Positions 1 to 13,907 of a DNA stretch of 64,000 nt are shown here, one piece after another. Position numbers and translations under genes: made by a program. The stretch is from positions 1 to 64,000 of the forward strand of contig QNGE01003686.1 of assembly GCA_008508345.1 (NCBI GenBank), in the 5' to 3' direction. The DNA is from Paragonimus westermani (Eukaryota; Platyhelminthes; Trematoda; Plagiorchiida; Troglotrematidae). The notes below the pieces were generated by a model, which saw only the letters and a program-made list of their open reading frames with translations, had not been told where the DNA came from and made no database searches. The first letter of the stretch is position 1. Every line of letters begins with the position of its first letter.

Positions 1-3000
1 GTAGTTACACAACAGCGTATGACAAAGCAACCAATCATATGCATGATTTGGCAAGTGTTAACACATGTCAATCGATCAATTTGGTGGGGCGGAGCAAAGC
101 CGCTGGTAATGAATGTGAAATAGTTCGCCCGTCAGGTCACTAAGGTTGTGTCACCGAGTGACAGTGGCCAAAACGACTAAACATTTGTTGCCATGACAAA
201 ATAAAAAGTTAGCAGGACGTAAAATCAAACAAAGCTTGTAGACGGTAACTGAAGGACATGGTTCCTGTGTTTTTGTATCCCGTAGGGAGGATAGGCAGCC
301 AGTGGAGTGGCTGGTGTATTGTAACGTGTTGTCTAAGTACAAGAGACTGTCACTTACAAGCGTCGGCTCAAACTGGAATTAAGAAACTGAATCAGTATAT
401 GTATAGAAAGCCACGAATGAACGATCTGTGTATGATAGACAAACAGTTGATTCCCAGTACGGTCACCAAGCAGCTCATTGTATGCAATTCCGATGTACTT
501 TCCTTTTATATGTAACTTCCGCGGTTGGCATTTGAAGTCCGACTAAAAAGTGCAACCCAAATCAGTTGGTGGTGACACAGGGAGGCGAGACACGTTTACA
601 GGAGACTTGTGTTGTATTGAACACGATGTATGCATTCGTATCGAGCGAACTGTTGTACATTGTAGATAGAAATCATTCAGAATGTGAAACTATGTACCAT
701 AACCTGTAGATCTATTTGCTGGTAACTAATGACGCACTAAGTACTGATGAAGTAGGACGATCACTTGGTCAATATCCGAGTTAGCAGCACGTACACACGC
801 ACACATCAGTGTGGGTGGTCAACACACTGTGGATCCGGGGTTACAACAGACACGGTATGGGTCGTTGACACGATGAAAGCACTGGAAATATTTCCTGCAT
901 CACTTACCAAACAAGGACGTACATCAGTCGAACTCTGAAACAAGACGATGACTGTCAAATGTTGCGCAAGATGAATGTCACAAGTTGTACAACTGGGTAC
1001 ACTAGGTTCGGTGTTGGACCCGTTAGGTCTGAGTAGAAAGGTCACCATGGTAATCGTGAATCTATCCCAAGTGAAGTGGAAATTGATGAACTTGTCAAAT
1101 AGTTTGCGGCAGATTCCGCTATCCCACTGATTTTCCTGAAAGTGTAGACAAACACTGAGTTTGACACATGTACGTCCTCCACAACTATCCTTCATTGTTC
1201 ACACGTTGTTCACAAGTGAAAACCTATTCGGCCTATCAAGCTGTGTGAGATCCTGAGGAATTTAACACGTCAGATGATTTTTATTCGTGAGCCAGCGACT
1301 GATATAAAGTGTGCACAGGATGTGCGCTACACCCATTGAAGAGGACTTCCATGTTTTGCACATTTACCCTGGCTGCCGCTTTAGAGGTCCGAGGAATGTC
1401 TAACAGTGACGAATGTTGTGAGTCGCAGCTTTCACCCCAGTTGGAAATGACAACAAACATGATGGCTTATTATTCGCCATATTGGGGATCATTTGGTGGC
1501 GAGTGTAACAGACGACGGTTGCGTTCTCTCGTTGACAACCTGAAGTGATGCAGTGACATCTCTGGTATTGTTGTAATGTGTCGTTTTCTCTTGGAAGGTT
1601 CTCATGCAGAAAGTACTTGCCAAATTTTCTTACTGTTAGTGTTCATTCAACGAATTCACGGACAGGTGATCTACGTAAACTTCAGTGGTGTGTATAGCGG
1701 AGCTGATACCATTTTAGATTTTAAAGCTGCTCACCCAGCTTTATCGGAGCAGTACGCGTATATTTCTTGCACATCCTGTTACTTAGTTCAGCATGTTGTT
1801 TTCTGATAACAAAACAAATCAGCTGTACTTGCTCGTAACTTGTCATGTGTTCTTCCTTGCGCCAAGATGATATCACCAGGACTACCTTTTCCAGTTCATT
1901 ACAGTGATGTCGGCTGTTTAACCAGTCATCTGAGTTAAATATTTTCCACGCATTCAAGACAAGTAAAATCAATGCTCTATCCATGAGGCGAACGTGTTTG
2001 TGTCTACACCGTTTAAGTGATCACCAAGGGCAACTGGACTTCAGGCAATAACTGACTAAAATGAACAACAAGACTGTTTCATTCCGCTTTTGTATCGACC
2101 TTTATCAGACCATTCCTTGTCAATCCAGGAAACACTGCTTCCGAAGTCGACGGCGCAAATCCTGTTCATCACAGACGCTTTGCTTGCTTCTTTGAAACTG
2201 ACCGACTGGGACGGGAACACAACCAAAGTTACTTGTACAACTAGTGAAATCAGTTATACTTTGCTGTTGCTATGCGTTCAGTTGCTGTGATGGTATTATA
2301 ATGTCCCCTCAAGTCACGAACGATCAATGAATATGAACTGTATCATACGAGAACGTCATGTGTATTGTCTCGTTCACCCAGAGTCACCACACTTACCATA
2401 GACTGAACTCCAGTTGTCCCCAAGGGCGTGTGCAGTTCAGTTAAGGTCTGTTTAAATAGCTCACTTCGTTCGAAGTGTGTGAATTAATAGACTCACACAT
2501 AACAGGTTCCTTAGTCTTCTCACAACCAATAGGATCTGGAACAGGCCTGTGTTCATATTATATAGTTGTTAAATCTGACGATTACTTACAAATAACTCAT
2601 TCACATCCATAATTTGTACCACATATTTTCCCAAATCTCTCTGGACACTTCGAAGGAATGGTTTCAGGCCATTAGCAAAATAAGACGTAAATTCAACAGA
2701 AAGCCAAACGGTATGACGATGTGGAATGGCCATTGTCCACAGGTACTTCGGCTGGACTTTCGTCTGCAGTACCGTCATTACCAACGTGATAGTGTGACGG
2801 AGTATCACACATGCTTCCCCACAACTCTTTAAATGTGGACGCTTATGACCAACAAATGGCGGTTTCCAGTCTCTCATAGAATCCCCAGCTCAACCATTTA
2901 AACAGCGATGCTTAGCCGTTCCAAACAAATCTAACATCTGCTATTCATTTAATCAAACTTTCAGTTGTAAAAATGCATTGGATTACCAGTGATGAACACA

Positions 3001-3248
3001 ATAGGCTTTTTTTCGTTAGTGAACACTAGGTGAATCGTAAATTCACCTACAAAAATCGTGAACGTTTCGAATATGTCCATTACGATAATGAGAATAAAGA
3101 CATATAGGCGAACATGTTCTCGATAATTCATCCTCAGACCGGTACAATTATATGAGGAGTTAGTAGTGTTAGATCGAGATATCAATCAGACTTATTACTG
3201 AGAAACTAAGTCACTAACCAGTCAATGGGCGATGGCTTGATTGGTCGA
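1..3248. other. No recognisable gene
   Basis: Short open frames occur here, the longest 129 codons at 806-1195 on the minus strand, but none shows a domain, a splice pattern or codon regularity I could support. The region is probably intergenic, downstream of Nrg. Confidence 0.5.
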
Positions 3249-4757
3249 TTACGTAACGCTTGTCCATTGGTTTGACCGCACAGGCTGCTTATCGATCCGA
3301 TGGATTTGTGGCCACTGTAGGAGCAGCGTCTGAACAAACCGTTTTCGATGAGATAATATGGAGTCAATCAGCTTGATTCCGATAGCCTCGGCAGTACAAA
3401 GTGTTCGAATCTGGACAGCCTTTGAAAGGTTGTCTGGTACGCGATAAACCACTTTGAAGACTTCATCAATTTTCACCTGATGCCTGCTTTCGATCAGATG
3501 AAGGAAGATAACACTGTTGGCCGATCGTGATTCTCCGTGACCAAGCCATGGTAGATGGTGTTCTCGGATTCGTTTCGTAGGCCGTCTTGACGTTCGACTA
3601 ATATAAACTGATCCACAGTAACAAGTGAATGAGTAGACACACACAGATGACGTCTGAACGGTCAGGCTATCTTTGTTGTAAAACCTGAGAAGTGTGGATG
3701 TGGAGAACTGAATACGGAGTTCAGCGGTACTGTAGGTCTGGTTGAGCCTATTTGTCAGCCATTCTGCTGCACTGTTACCTTTGAACGGGATTCGAATAAG
3801 CACGGGTTTCTTTTTCACGTCATGTATTTCAGGTTTAGATAGTATTCTGATCATGCTTCTGGCGATAAATCGTTCCTGGTAGCCGTTATCATGAAATGTG
3901 TTCATTATGAATTTGAGTTCATTTTCTAACGTATCCGCTGAACAGATTTTGTATGCTTTATCACTCAGGCACCGCACCAGATACCTCTTCTGTTTTAGGG
4001 TTACAAAACCGTGAAAGTTTGTGTACTGACCTGTCCATCTACTCTTGCGATGAACTTTACGTTGAACAGTTCCGTCTATTCGTCGATGTAAACGAACATC
4101 TAGGAAAGACATCTCGTTTTCAGTCTCCTCCTCGAATGTAAACTTAACTGACTGGTGGGCGCGATTGAATGTATCGAGTACTGTATACATATTAGTGTCC
4201 GAACTGGCTACGATAAATATATTGTCTACGTATCGGCGGTATTGACTGAAATGGTTGATGGCCGATTGAAGCGCGTGACGTTCAAGCTTTCCCATGAATA
4301 TATCGGCCAGGAGAGGTCCGAGCGGGAATTCCATTGCTGCGCCATCCGTCAGTCGATACAGCATACCGTTGAACATCAGTTGTACACTGGAAGTGCAACG
4401 GAACTGAAGCTGTTTCAATTTTAATGGTGGTAACCCAATATCGATTCCGGTGTCAGACACGTAGTCACAGATAAAACTGACAGTTTCTGGCAGCAGTAAG
4501 TTTGTGAATAACGACACTAGGTCCAACGAGCATCGTTTCTGTGAAGTCATGTTAACGTTTTATATGCAACCAACAAATTCAAACGTATCACGTACACTGA
4601 ATGAGGCAGTTGCTTTTCGGATGGGTTCCAGTAATTTCATTAGGCACTTCGCCGTTGAGTCGTAAGACGAATTCATGATATCAAGTATTGGACAAACCGG
4701 TATACCAGGTGTGTGCAATTTTGGTAGTTCATAGAGACGGTGTATAGTAGAACCCTG
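3249..4757 (-). pseudogene. Penelope-like element fragment: reverse transcriptase plus GIY-YIG region
   Basis: The minus-strand frame begins with STIHRLYELPKLHTPGIPVC and PILDIMNSSYDSTAKCLM, then a stop at 4560-4562. It then runs open for over 400 codons: SLDLVSLFTN (motif A), AMEFPLGPLLADIFM, YRRYVDNIF (motif C), NEMSFLDVRL, IPFKGNSAAEW and CVYSFTCYCGSVYISRTSRR...KRIREHH, a diverged GIY-YIG endonuclease region. This order is diagnostic of Penelope-like retroelements. Motif C has YVDN where YxDD is needed for catalysis, the GIY-YIG region has YISR for the usual YIGR, and the 5' part is missing. A dead, 5'-truncated copy. Confidence 0.9.
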
Positions 4758-4789
4758 TAAAAAAAACTCTGTGAGGAATCGTGAAGACT

Positions 4790-7700
4790 AAACCAAGCAA
4801 ATCTGAATGGGAATTAGTCACTACCAGTTCTCATTACTTCTACAAGCGGAGTATGGTAATCAGCTTGTACTCATAGTAAACCAAAGTGCATTTTCGAAGC
4901 AAAATAACGGGATGCGTTTGAAAGTTAGAATGGATTTTTGATGCGTGAATAAAAGTCAACAACTATTATAAGTACCCAACAAGCTATACCAGGTAAACAT
5001 TTCAGTTTGTAAAATCCCTGATATCCAGATTACCAACCATTAGTCTGAACACTTTTGGGTCGCAATCTGTATTACCGTACTGTCTTCGAAAAAGAATTCA
5101 CGCTGCGGCAACACAAATCCCTCACTTCAAGCGTAATCAACAGGATATTAACGTTTAAAATTAGCATTCCAAATACGTTTGAGTATCTGATTAGTTCATA
5201 CCCAGCAACTGGTGATGGTTGAAGCGAAGAACTCTCCGCAGAAGCAACAGATGTGCATGAATAGTTTGGTCGAAAAATGCGGCCAGTCTGCTAAGATGTT
5301 TGTCATCTCTGCGCAATGGAACAGGTAAAACTAATCAGAGCCATACTGTGCGTTTGCCTCCTAAGGCCTGATGATCTAGCTCATGATCTGTGTGTGTTGT
5401 TCTACAAATTTAATGTTTCGTATCCCAACTGATCACTTGCACAGTCTTTTGTCACCCATTGGACTGTTTCCGCCTCGTAGTGTGTTTACACGTATCCATG
5501 TTCACCTTTACTCAGCGGAGCCTAGCGATTGCTAATTTCCTTTCTTGTTTTAGAACATCAGTTTGGATTGGTGAGATGTCGGTTATAGGTATCGAAAACA
5601 ATATCAGAGGGAATGAACGTAGAACAGATTGAAAATACTCAATTAAATTCTAAAGACCTTTTTTGTTGGTCAGTCTACTGGAATCTATGGGCAACGTACC
5701 TAATGGGGATTACAGTTTCGTGAAGCATGACGAAGAATGACGGGATTGGACAGTCTGATTCCGTTTCTGTCAATCAAACTTCCTAGACGTTCAAATTTGC
5801 GTACCAAGAATGGGCACGATTCGGTGTTCATGGCAGCAATCATCCTGCCAAAACAACGCAAAGGCTGAAGAAGACGTTATCAACGTCCACGTGATATGCC
5901 TCCATTCCAGAAGTGCTTATCAAATTGTCATTTGTTGCCACTTAAAAAGTAAGCGTTAACCTATTTGTATCAGAATTCGAGGTGATAGTGTCGTAAGAAG
6001 AATGAAGTACTGGTTGTCTTCGATTGTGATGACGGTTCATCTAGAGGAACTCATAAGTACGCATTCCATGAGTCGATATTGGGAAGCATACTCCAAAACC
6101 ATTCGGTATGTCTTCAGTTGTGTCGGAAGTATTAGTGCGTTGTGACTGTCATGAATTTTGGTTTACGAAGATAATCACAATGAACTCACGGAGATGTACT
6201 AACAGCATGAGAGCAAGAGGAGTCCGAGCTAATTAGTCAAGTTCAATTGCACCGTTTGTTAACTGAACTATTCAGGGCTTTGTAGTGGTACCATATAAAC
6301 CGTAGGGCCTGATTGTACCATTAACTAATATGGGTTTATTTTTCATATCAAATGCAATAACCTAAGAGTTCTGAACACATCTAGCTTGGAAGCATGGTGA
6401 AATGGAATCATTTTGATGGGAGGAGGGAAGAATTAGGTGTCAGAAGGAAGACGTAGCAATGCGTATTTCTGGAAAAATTTTACCCAAGAATAAATGACTA
6501 AGATCACTGATAAAGAAATGCGCATCCATGTAACAGACAGTTCAGAGTCCATGGCGCGTCGAATAGAAGCAGAAATCTTTTGGAAATAATAATCTCGAAA
6601 GCAATTCAACTCTCATATTAGAAAACCACAGAGTCCACATCATCTGGGCCTAGTATAAAATGGTGTCCTTTTCAAAATTTTTGAAAGCAAAAGCATCCAC
6701 AGAAAGCGAAGAGGAATCAAAGCTGTCAGAAGTACAGTTCACTTATTTATCACAAAGATAACATAACATGCTTTTCAGAAATTTGGCAACCATCTGGAGT
6801 AGGGTCAGTCCTTCCACAATTATGACAAACGAATGTATGCTGTAAGCAGAGTATTCTGGAGTGTAGTTTAGCAAGCGAGAAATAAATTTCCGGTTATTCT
6901 TTATAGGTTAGACTGTTAGTTTGACAAGTTCATGAGAGTCTACAGAAAACATCAGGTGGGTCAATTGTAGGCGTTTTGTTACGTCGAAAATTCCGTCTTC
7001 AAAGTTTCATCCTCTGCAGCAACCAGCATGAAGACCTGGAACTTTTCTCAGGGAGTTCTTGCAAGCTGAGGAGTTGGGGTTCGGTGCAACAACACATTTC
7101 CGTGCAATTTAATATGGTTAACACTGAAAACTAATCAGTCACTATCAAATCTGCAACTGATCTTGGAAGTGAAATCTGATGGCTTGCGTTTGAAGTTCAA
7201 CAAAATAATCACGACTCTCCCTGTAGAATACCATGTTGATTCATGTTCGTCCAGTTTCAATATATATGAGTTGATGAAAAATGTCTGATTTCACATACAT
7301 CAAACCTGAAATGCGGGATTTCTCATCATGGGATATTTTTTCCCAACCGTACGAAGAAATCATTTCAATTTATGTCATTGTCGCATCCAAGGTTTTCAAA
7401 TGATCATATTCAACCTCGGGAGCAGACGACTTGCTAAACAATGAGTCAAGATCGAGCAAATCGATGTTGGGCTTTTAAGTGCGGCATGGTATCATATGAT
7501 AGTTTTAACAGCAGAACACGAAATGCGCAATGCAGCTGGGTTTATCAAGTTTGCCCGAGAAATAATTTGAACTAGAATGCAAACACGAATCACAACATGT
7601 GTGTGTGTGTTTGGTTGGGCAGTCGAGTGCTGCCAGTACTATACTACCCAAAAGTTAAGACGTAACGGTTTTGTTGTGTTTAGTTTACTCGTGATCACAA

Positions 7701-8340
7701 CGGTTGTCCTATGTGAGAGTAGGCTGAATGCTTCCGCGCCTGTTGAATAGTTCACGGAGAGGAGCAAAGAATGCTCTATCGCTGTACAACTTATTCCCGT
7801 TAGACCGCCTTCAAAGCAAAATTTCCGAGGTATTATGATAACTCAATAAGGTTTTCGTTGCTCATAACTGCCGTCGATCGCAGACGGCGTATTACGGATT
7901 TAATAGCCAAACCACTCAATTAAGTGCACAGATTATTTTTAAACGGGTGAAGCTGCTAAGGTAGGCGTAGCCAGTTAGAAGCTTTAAGCCCATAGCCTTT
8001 GTCAAATATAAACAATGGACTTGCACAGACTATGCTACAAATGTTAATCGACTAGTAATACTGTCCATCATCATCACCAGAGATAGCGATACATCAGTGG
8101 TTCTCATTGATACTTAACTGCCACACAACCATAGATAAAAAAGTAAACCCTGGGCGGGAAAAGAAAAGAAAAGAGAAAGGTAGGGAAATGGATCTATCTG
8201 TTAATAATGGCTAATCTTCTATTTAAACATTTAATATAAAGGTGCCTACAACTTGTAGACAAACAACTCAACCATAAAGGAAAGTTAGACGCCATCAGCA
8301 AAACAGCTTACTTGCGAAATTCACTGCCCCGCATTATTAA
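4790..8340. other. No gene seen
   Basis: No open frame of 60 codons or more was found on either strand in this stretch, and I recognise no repeat family apart from a short GT run near 7600. Probably decayed non-coding DNA between the two retroelement relics. Confidence 0.5.
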
Positions 8341-8346
8341 ACTCAC

Positions 8347-9553
8347 TTACCTCAAAGACAGCTCGGCTAAACAACAACATTCATACCACTGAGCCCTATT
8401 AGCTGCCATCTCATCTAACGCCTTTAGCCACTGACTCTGTGAGTCACGAAGTCTCCAGCCTAGAAGACGAACCAGACTTACAGTGGTCAGCCTCTTGGTG
8501 AACGACTGCATTTCTGCGCGCCAGGTCATCTTTCGTCCATCTTGCATCTTATACCGTTGGACAAAGATTGTTCGGTGTGATGGACAACTAGATGATACCC
8601 TCATCATATGACCCGGCCATTTGAGTCTGTGAAAGTGAGGGAATTGAACAAGATAACTTGTTTGACAGCCACTACCAAAGACCAGCTTTCGTTGTTCACT
8701 TGTTGATGCCATCAAGCAGACGTCGGTGATTAGTTACCTGGAGACAGTTCACGTGTTCAACCCTGACCTGTCAGGTTTTGCGTTCGTGCAGTGATACAGC
8801 CCTTATTGTCGCCATTAATATGCGACCCATCAGATTCAGAGGGGTACTCCTCTGTCATCAGAGGTGTCTCAGGTTAACAGACACTGTTCTAGTCTTAGAA
8901 CTGCGCACTTCTGTTTCCTTCTGTAAACCTCAATCACCGCCGCTGATGCGGTTTTCCAAGCACACGAACCAGTCAACAACCTCCATGTTGTCAAGCAACA
9001 ACACCTTGTCATCAACGTGATCGAGGTCAGTCCGCATTTCACCAGGTAGAGCGACCACGTCAGTCAAAGTCAATGCTCCATTATATCGTCCGTCACAAAA
9101 TCGAACACAAATGATGGAAGTGGGCAGCCTTGACGTAGGCCGCTGCTGGTGCTGACACTGTCAGATAGTTCATCACAAACTCCAACCTGAGCTGAGGTAT
9201 GGGAACAAAGCGCTGATAGGATGTTCACATACATGGTCGGTACACCCTTGTGTTGAAGCGATATTAAAATTGTAGATCGATCCACCGAATGTAATCGAGA
9301 GATACGGCAGATGTCGGCCGGCGGTACACATGACTCTGATCCAGGATTCGGCGAGGAAGACAATGTGACCAATAGATCCTCGACCAGGGCGATATCTTGT
9401 CTGTTCTTCCCTAATATCTGCCTCTCGAGCTGCCGTGAGTCGACGAAGTATAATGGATGCCATAACCTTAGTAATGACTGGAATCAAGCTAGTTCCTTTA
9501 TGGTCTTCACAAGAGTCCCGGAATCAGTCCTTGAACACAGGAACCATTATTAA
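8347..9553 (-). pseudogene. Broken LINE (non-LTR retrotransposon), RT and C-terminal region
   Basis: Several minus-strand frames read as one decayed non-LTR reverse transcriptase. In order they are KVMASIILRRLTAAREADIR then EEQTRYRPGRG (9490-9390), HSVDRSTILISLQHKGVPTM ... SSGLRQGCPLPSFVFDFV (9290-9075), and LDHVDDKVLLLDNMEVVDWF (about 9020-8960), where HVDD replaces the catalytic YADD. A tail HRLKWPGHM ... WLKALDEMAANRAQW (8640-8380) matches the C-terminal words of trematode LINEs. Frameshifts and stops separate the pieces. The clade (CR1-like or RTE-like) cannot be fixed by eye. Confidence 0.82.
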
Positions 9554-9559
9554 GTGACT

Positions 9560-12550
9560 TCACTGATAGTGATAAGCAATACGTTAGCAGAGTTAAACAC
9601 AGACAGATTCAGACAGCGCCATAGCCAACAACTCTCCTCCAATTCCATAGAGCCCTAAGAAAACTGGACTACAGACTTCAAGGGGAATGTCAAAAAGAAT
9701 TATGTTGACGGACGTTTCGTGAATCACGTCGAATTCTTTATTCGGATAATGCCTTAGTAATTCGCTTCACTAAGACTGTTTACAGGTATTTGAAAGGGTT
9801 ATAATCAAATCGCTGGTATGTATTTTTTAGCAGGCATTCGCAAATAAACCGGGTGATCGCTATTGCGCTTCTCTGAAACGAAGTTGCATCCCGAACATCC
9901 GAGGATACATCAGGATACTGACAAACAAGTGGCTACAGACAATGTTTTCACCGTGTAAACCACTTTGCGGCCTGTGTTTAGTTTTATTAGACCAAAGGGT
10001 AACACTTGGAGTGGACAAAGCAAGTGTTCACTTGAGTGAACCCATCTCAGTTAGCACAAATAGAACAGTTCGATGGTGCAGGCAATTTAAAAATAATGTC
10101 AAATATTGTGTGATTGAATTAAATAGGTGAATTCATATTAGTTTTAGCTAGAATATGCTAAGACTTTGAGCCTTACGACCTAACTGTTGCGAGGNTTCTA
10201 AATACGCGTTAGTCAGTTCCTACTTACTTAGACATCATCGTTAATAAGAATGGGGCAACGATATGCTACGTCTCACTTTGTGTGCACTTGGCCATCGTGA
10301 ATAAACTACTTGAGACAGTTGTGGTAGCATATGTTATCCCAAAATAATCACCAAAAGTATATTCAGACATACGAGCATTCTTGTCTGTGAATGGTAATCT
10401 GAAGCGTGAAAGATCAGCTTGAGAACACGTGTGACTAAACAACAGAATTATACTTGACTGCGTGATCATGATGAGCTTTGCTGAATTGGTCTAATCCAGC
10501 GCAGAGACTCCACCATCTACTGTGTAGACTGCACATCAGTCTGGATGATTCAGTTGTAATCGGTAGATCCAAGCAGCTTATGGTCATTTACAAAAAGGAG
10601 ACTTTTATCCACAAGTCCGAATTGAACTTCAGAATTTTCCTGTGAGAGGCAAGAGTCCCCCATTTCTTTCCAATTCAAAGCATTTGCAGACTGACGTTGA
10701 GGTTGGTGATCAGTCGTTCTTGAGGTAGACATGATGTGACAATTCCGACCAGTAAATGTGATTGCAATTCTGCTTGATTCAACTGCACGCTGAAATAGCC
10801 ACTCACTGTGTCACGTGCTACTTGCAGATGAGGCTGGAAATCACATTTCAGTAGGTTTTCTGTCTACTGTCTCATCCGGTACAATAAAGGTACAAAAAAG
10901 TGAGCCGGAAAACATTCATTGTTCATTCATCAACCACTATATGCTGAAAAAAACGGCTGATCTAGATGAATCATCAACTATTTTGAAGTGACCGTCAAGC
11001 TAGCATTGAGTTGCTGTCTCTTTTGTAAGCAATCCAGACGTCATACATCGTTAAAAAGGGCATTGCAAAATGGTATACTCATATTTCAGGGGAACATGTC
11101 TTCTCCTAACCATTAATGAACGTTTCATTTACTCCAGTTGAAGATTAAGTTTTAGCAATTTGTTTCCTGCTTATGCAACACAACTAGCACCATGTTTTAA
11201 GTATGACGGAGTTGCGATGAAGTAAGAACTGAAGTAAACTCTATTATACGTTGGTCACAAACGCGTTTTTTTCGTTACTTTCTCCAACGGTTACGCTTCC
11301 CTTTCTCATAGGCTGCAATTGGTTGACCGTTCGCAGTTGACCAGTGAGCAAGCAAGTATCCACCATCTGGCACTTAGCCATTGACCATAAATTCCGTTCT
11401 TCGGCGTTTGCTTTACTGATGCGACCCAAAACAGTCGAATCAATTGTCCACCAAATCGCTGTTGGTCAATGAGTTGATGTTTATACAAAGATCTTTCTCA
11501 GCCCCTTTTTGGAGCCTTTGAGGATATTTGTTGCCCCATAACCCAACAACGAAGGACTCATCACTCTCATTAGTGAGAATAGAAGGCACAATAGCAAAGG
11601 AAAAGACGTCTGGTGATCCTGACGAGCACAACCCAGAATGCTGGTTGATAAGACTTAAACTTATAATCCTATGATAGTGTAACAACCATACACTAGTTTT
11701 CGGGTCGTGGGTTCGATTTTCCGACGTAAAGTTTGCCAGTGAGACCTGAGAACTGGGAAGCAACTGTCCAACAGTCCACCAATCATCACTGGGTCCACCT
11801 GTATACTTCTTCAATTTATCTTATAGGTGTGAAACACCGCTGAGAACAAAACGGTTTGAAGCCAAATTCCGATCTCAACGAGGCAGCAGTTCTGTAACTC
11901 TCAAGAGGTTGACTAATCAAAACCCGGATACAGCCAAGATGGACGCGACAAAATTTCCGTCAGCAAATAAAGTGCATAAACATTTTGATTGTTTTTACTC
12001 CGAACAGAATAAATCACTCAAAAAGTTGGGTGATGATGGCCTTCTACCATTTTCCAGCTTTTGGGATACATTGTTTGATGAACTTCTTATCTGGTTTTTG
12101 ATCCCCCAATGGGCTATTCCTTGTTTAATATTTTCACCGTCTTTATTTCCAACGTAAGCCTGACCAATGAAGACCCTTTAGCTCATATTTCTAAGCGGTA
12201 ATGAATTTGATTTATCACTGATCAGCCATCCATCTAATCGGCATTGCCATATGGGACTAAAAAGGTCTTCACTTACACACCTCCCAGTGTTATAACTTCC
12301 AGTTTACCAGGAAAGCACAAGTGGTACATTGCAAGCCATTTAAGGTGAGTGCTAAGCGCAAGCGCCGAAAGGCCTCGGTCACTGTCACAGGCTAATCGGA
12401 AACAAATGCCGCCAACCGTGCATGTCCATCGGATATGGGGAAACGCTTGTTGTTAAGACTCCACTGTTGGAAGGAAAATCCTCATTTCTGGCAACCAATA
12501 TTCAAGTACCAAAAGCGACCGAAGAGGAAGAAAAAGTGGCGTAAATGGGA
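9560..12550. other. No recognisable gene
   Basis: Only short frames without similarity are present. An N occurs at 10195. A B-box-like GGGTTCGATTTTCC at 11709-11722 may mark an old tRNA-derived repeat, but no matching A box is convincing. Confidence 0.4.
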
Positions 12551-12557
12551 GGCATTA

Positions 12558-13243
12558 GGCGATCGACCGGGACCTTTGTTTCACAGAAAATTCTGGGTCA
12601 GTACCAAAGAAACTGTCACTTCTAAGATAACGAAAACGTTTGTGTAAATCCCTTTATTTCACTTTTGACAATGCCTATTGGGCGGATTGTACGCGATTGA
12701 AATGGAGTACATCATCGAAGTAAAAACCCGGTAACAAAATCTGGAGTCCAGACCAGGGGACTCGCCCAGCAGGCATGCCACCTAACCGAGTCAGAGGAGC
12801 GAACGGGTATAACACAACGGAAACAACAATTACATCAATTAGCTGTGAGTAGGGTGAGGATGTAGGCGCTGTTACCCATCCTTCTCNGGCGATCGACCGG
12901 GACCTTTGTTTCACAGAAAATTCTGGGTCTGTACCACAGAAACTGCCACTTCTAAGATAACGAAAACGTTTGTGTAAATCCATTTATTTCACTTTTGACA
13001 TTGTCTATTGAGCGGATTGTACTCGATTGAAATGGAGTACATCACCGAAGTAGGAACCCGGTAACAAAATCTGGAGTCCGGACCACGGGACTCGCCCAGC
13101 AGGCATGCCACCTAACCGAGTCAGTGGAGCGAACAGGTATAACACAACGGAAACAACAACTACATCAATTAGCTGTGAGTAGGGCGATGATGTAGGCGCA
13201 CTTCCAGTGAATTCACTGTTACCCATGCTCCTCTTGCTGTTTT
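12558..13243. repeat. Direct tandem duplication, ~330-bp unit, about 94% identical
   Basis: Copy 1 (12558-12886) and copy 2 (12888-13243) start with the same GGCGATCGACCGGGACCTTT and stay collinear. I counted about 18 substitutions. Copy 2 has an extra ~17 nt near its end (about 13199-13216). A single N at 12887 sits exactly at the joint. The minus-strand frame SPYSQLIDV...RLGGMPAGRVPWSGLQ is kept in both copies but matches no domain known to me. Probably part of a dispersed repeat; its class is unknown. Confidence 0.9.
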
Positions 13244-13886
13244 GGACACCACAAATCACTAGTGACCATGCACGTCTCTGTAATCGCTTCAGAGCGTGAG
13301 AGGCAATGCTGGAATGGGAGTCACTATGTGCCCCTGAGCTCTAACGGACTGTGCCATCACGATAGTTTTTCACCAAACGATAGATAATAAAAGGCTGAAT
13401 TCATCAGCGAAACAGATTTACAAATCATCAAAAGGCGATTAAAAAACGAACAATTTTTGCAAAGAGTCAGAAGCAAATTATGCTGTATTTTTAGATTCGT
13501 TGCGTTATTTGTAGACCCTCAAGTGACGTATGATGGCCATATTGTCGAAACAATTAGCGTCGGTTAAGACCTGTCAGTTCTGTGGCTTCAGTATTGGGCT
13601 TTGTCGTCCCAATTCCGGTCAACTTGTCTTATTTGACCATTTTATCAGTGATGAAGGCAACTTATTTCACCATGGAAATCAATACTGAGAACTCGTTCAA
13701 AAATGTTGTCCAAATCGATGTACTTTGTCCTCTAGAAATCGACTTCATTCTGAAAAACGATACATTCAGGATTCGAAGGCCATTTGGTTTGGGTCGGCAC
13801 AAAGCATTCGCGTCATATGAGTTTTGCTTAGATGATTACGAACTAGGTTAGCATGTTGACACATGTGAGTACCAATCGAAGTGAGC

Positions 13887-13907
13887 GGGGCGGGGCGGGG
13901 TAAGGGG
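13887..13907 (+). other. G-quadruplex-capable G-run cluster
   Basis: Four runs of GGGG with spacers C, C and TAA occur within 21 nt (GGGGCGGGGCGGGGTAAGGGG). This satisfies the usual four-run, short-loop quadruplex pattern. It stands out in otherwise AT-leaning DNA; no gene start is recognisable beside it. Confidence 0.8.

Noticed and set aside
11665..11735. tRNA-like B box GGGTTCGATTTTCC
   Set aside because: No cloverleaf or convincing A box could be drawn; not reported as a tRNA gene.
12675..13259. Minus-strand frames with RLGGMPAGRVPWSGLQ in the tandem repeat as a protein gene
   Set aside because: They are short, repeated, contain an N and carry no known domain; more likely repeat sequence than a host gene.
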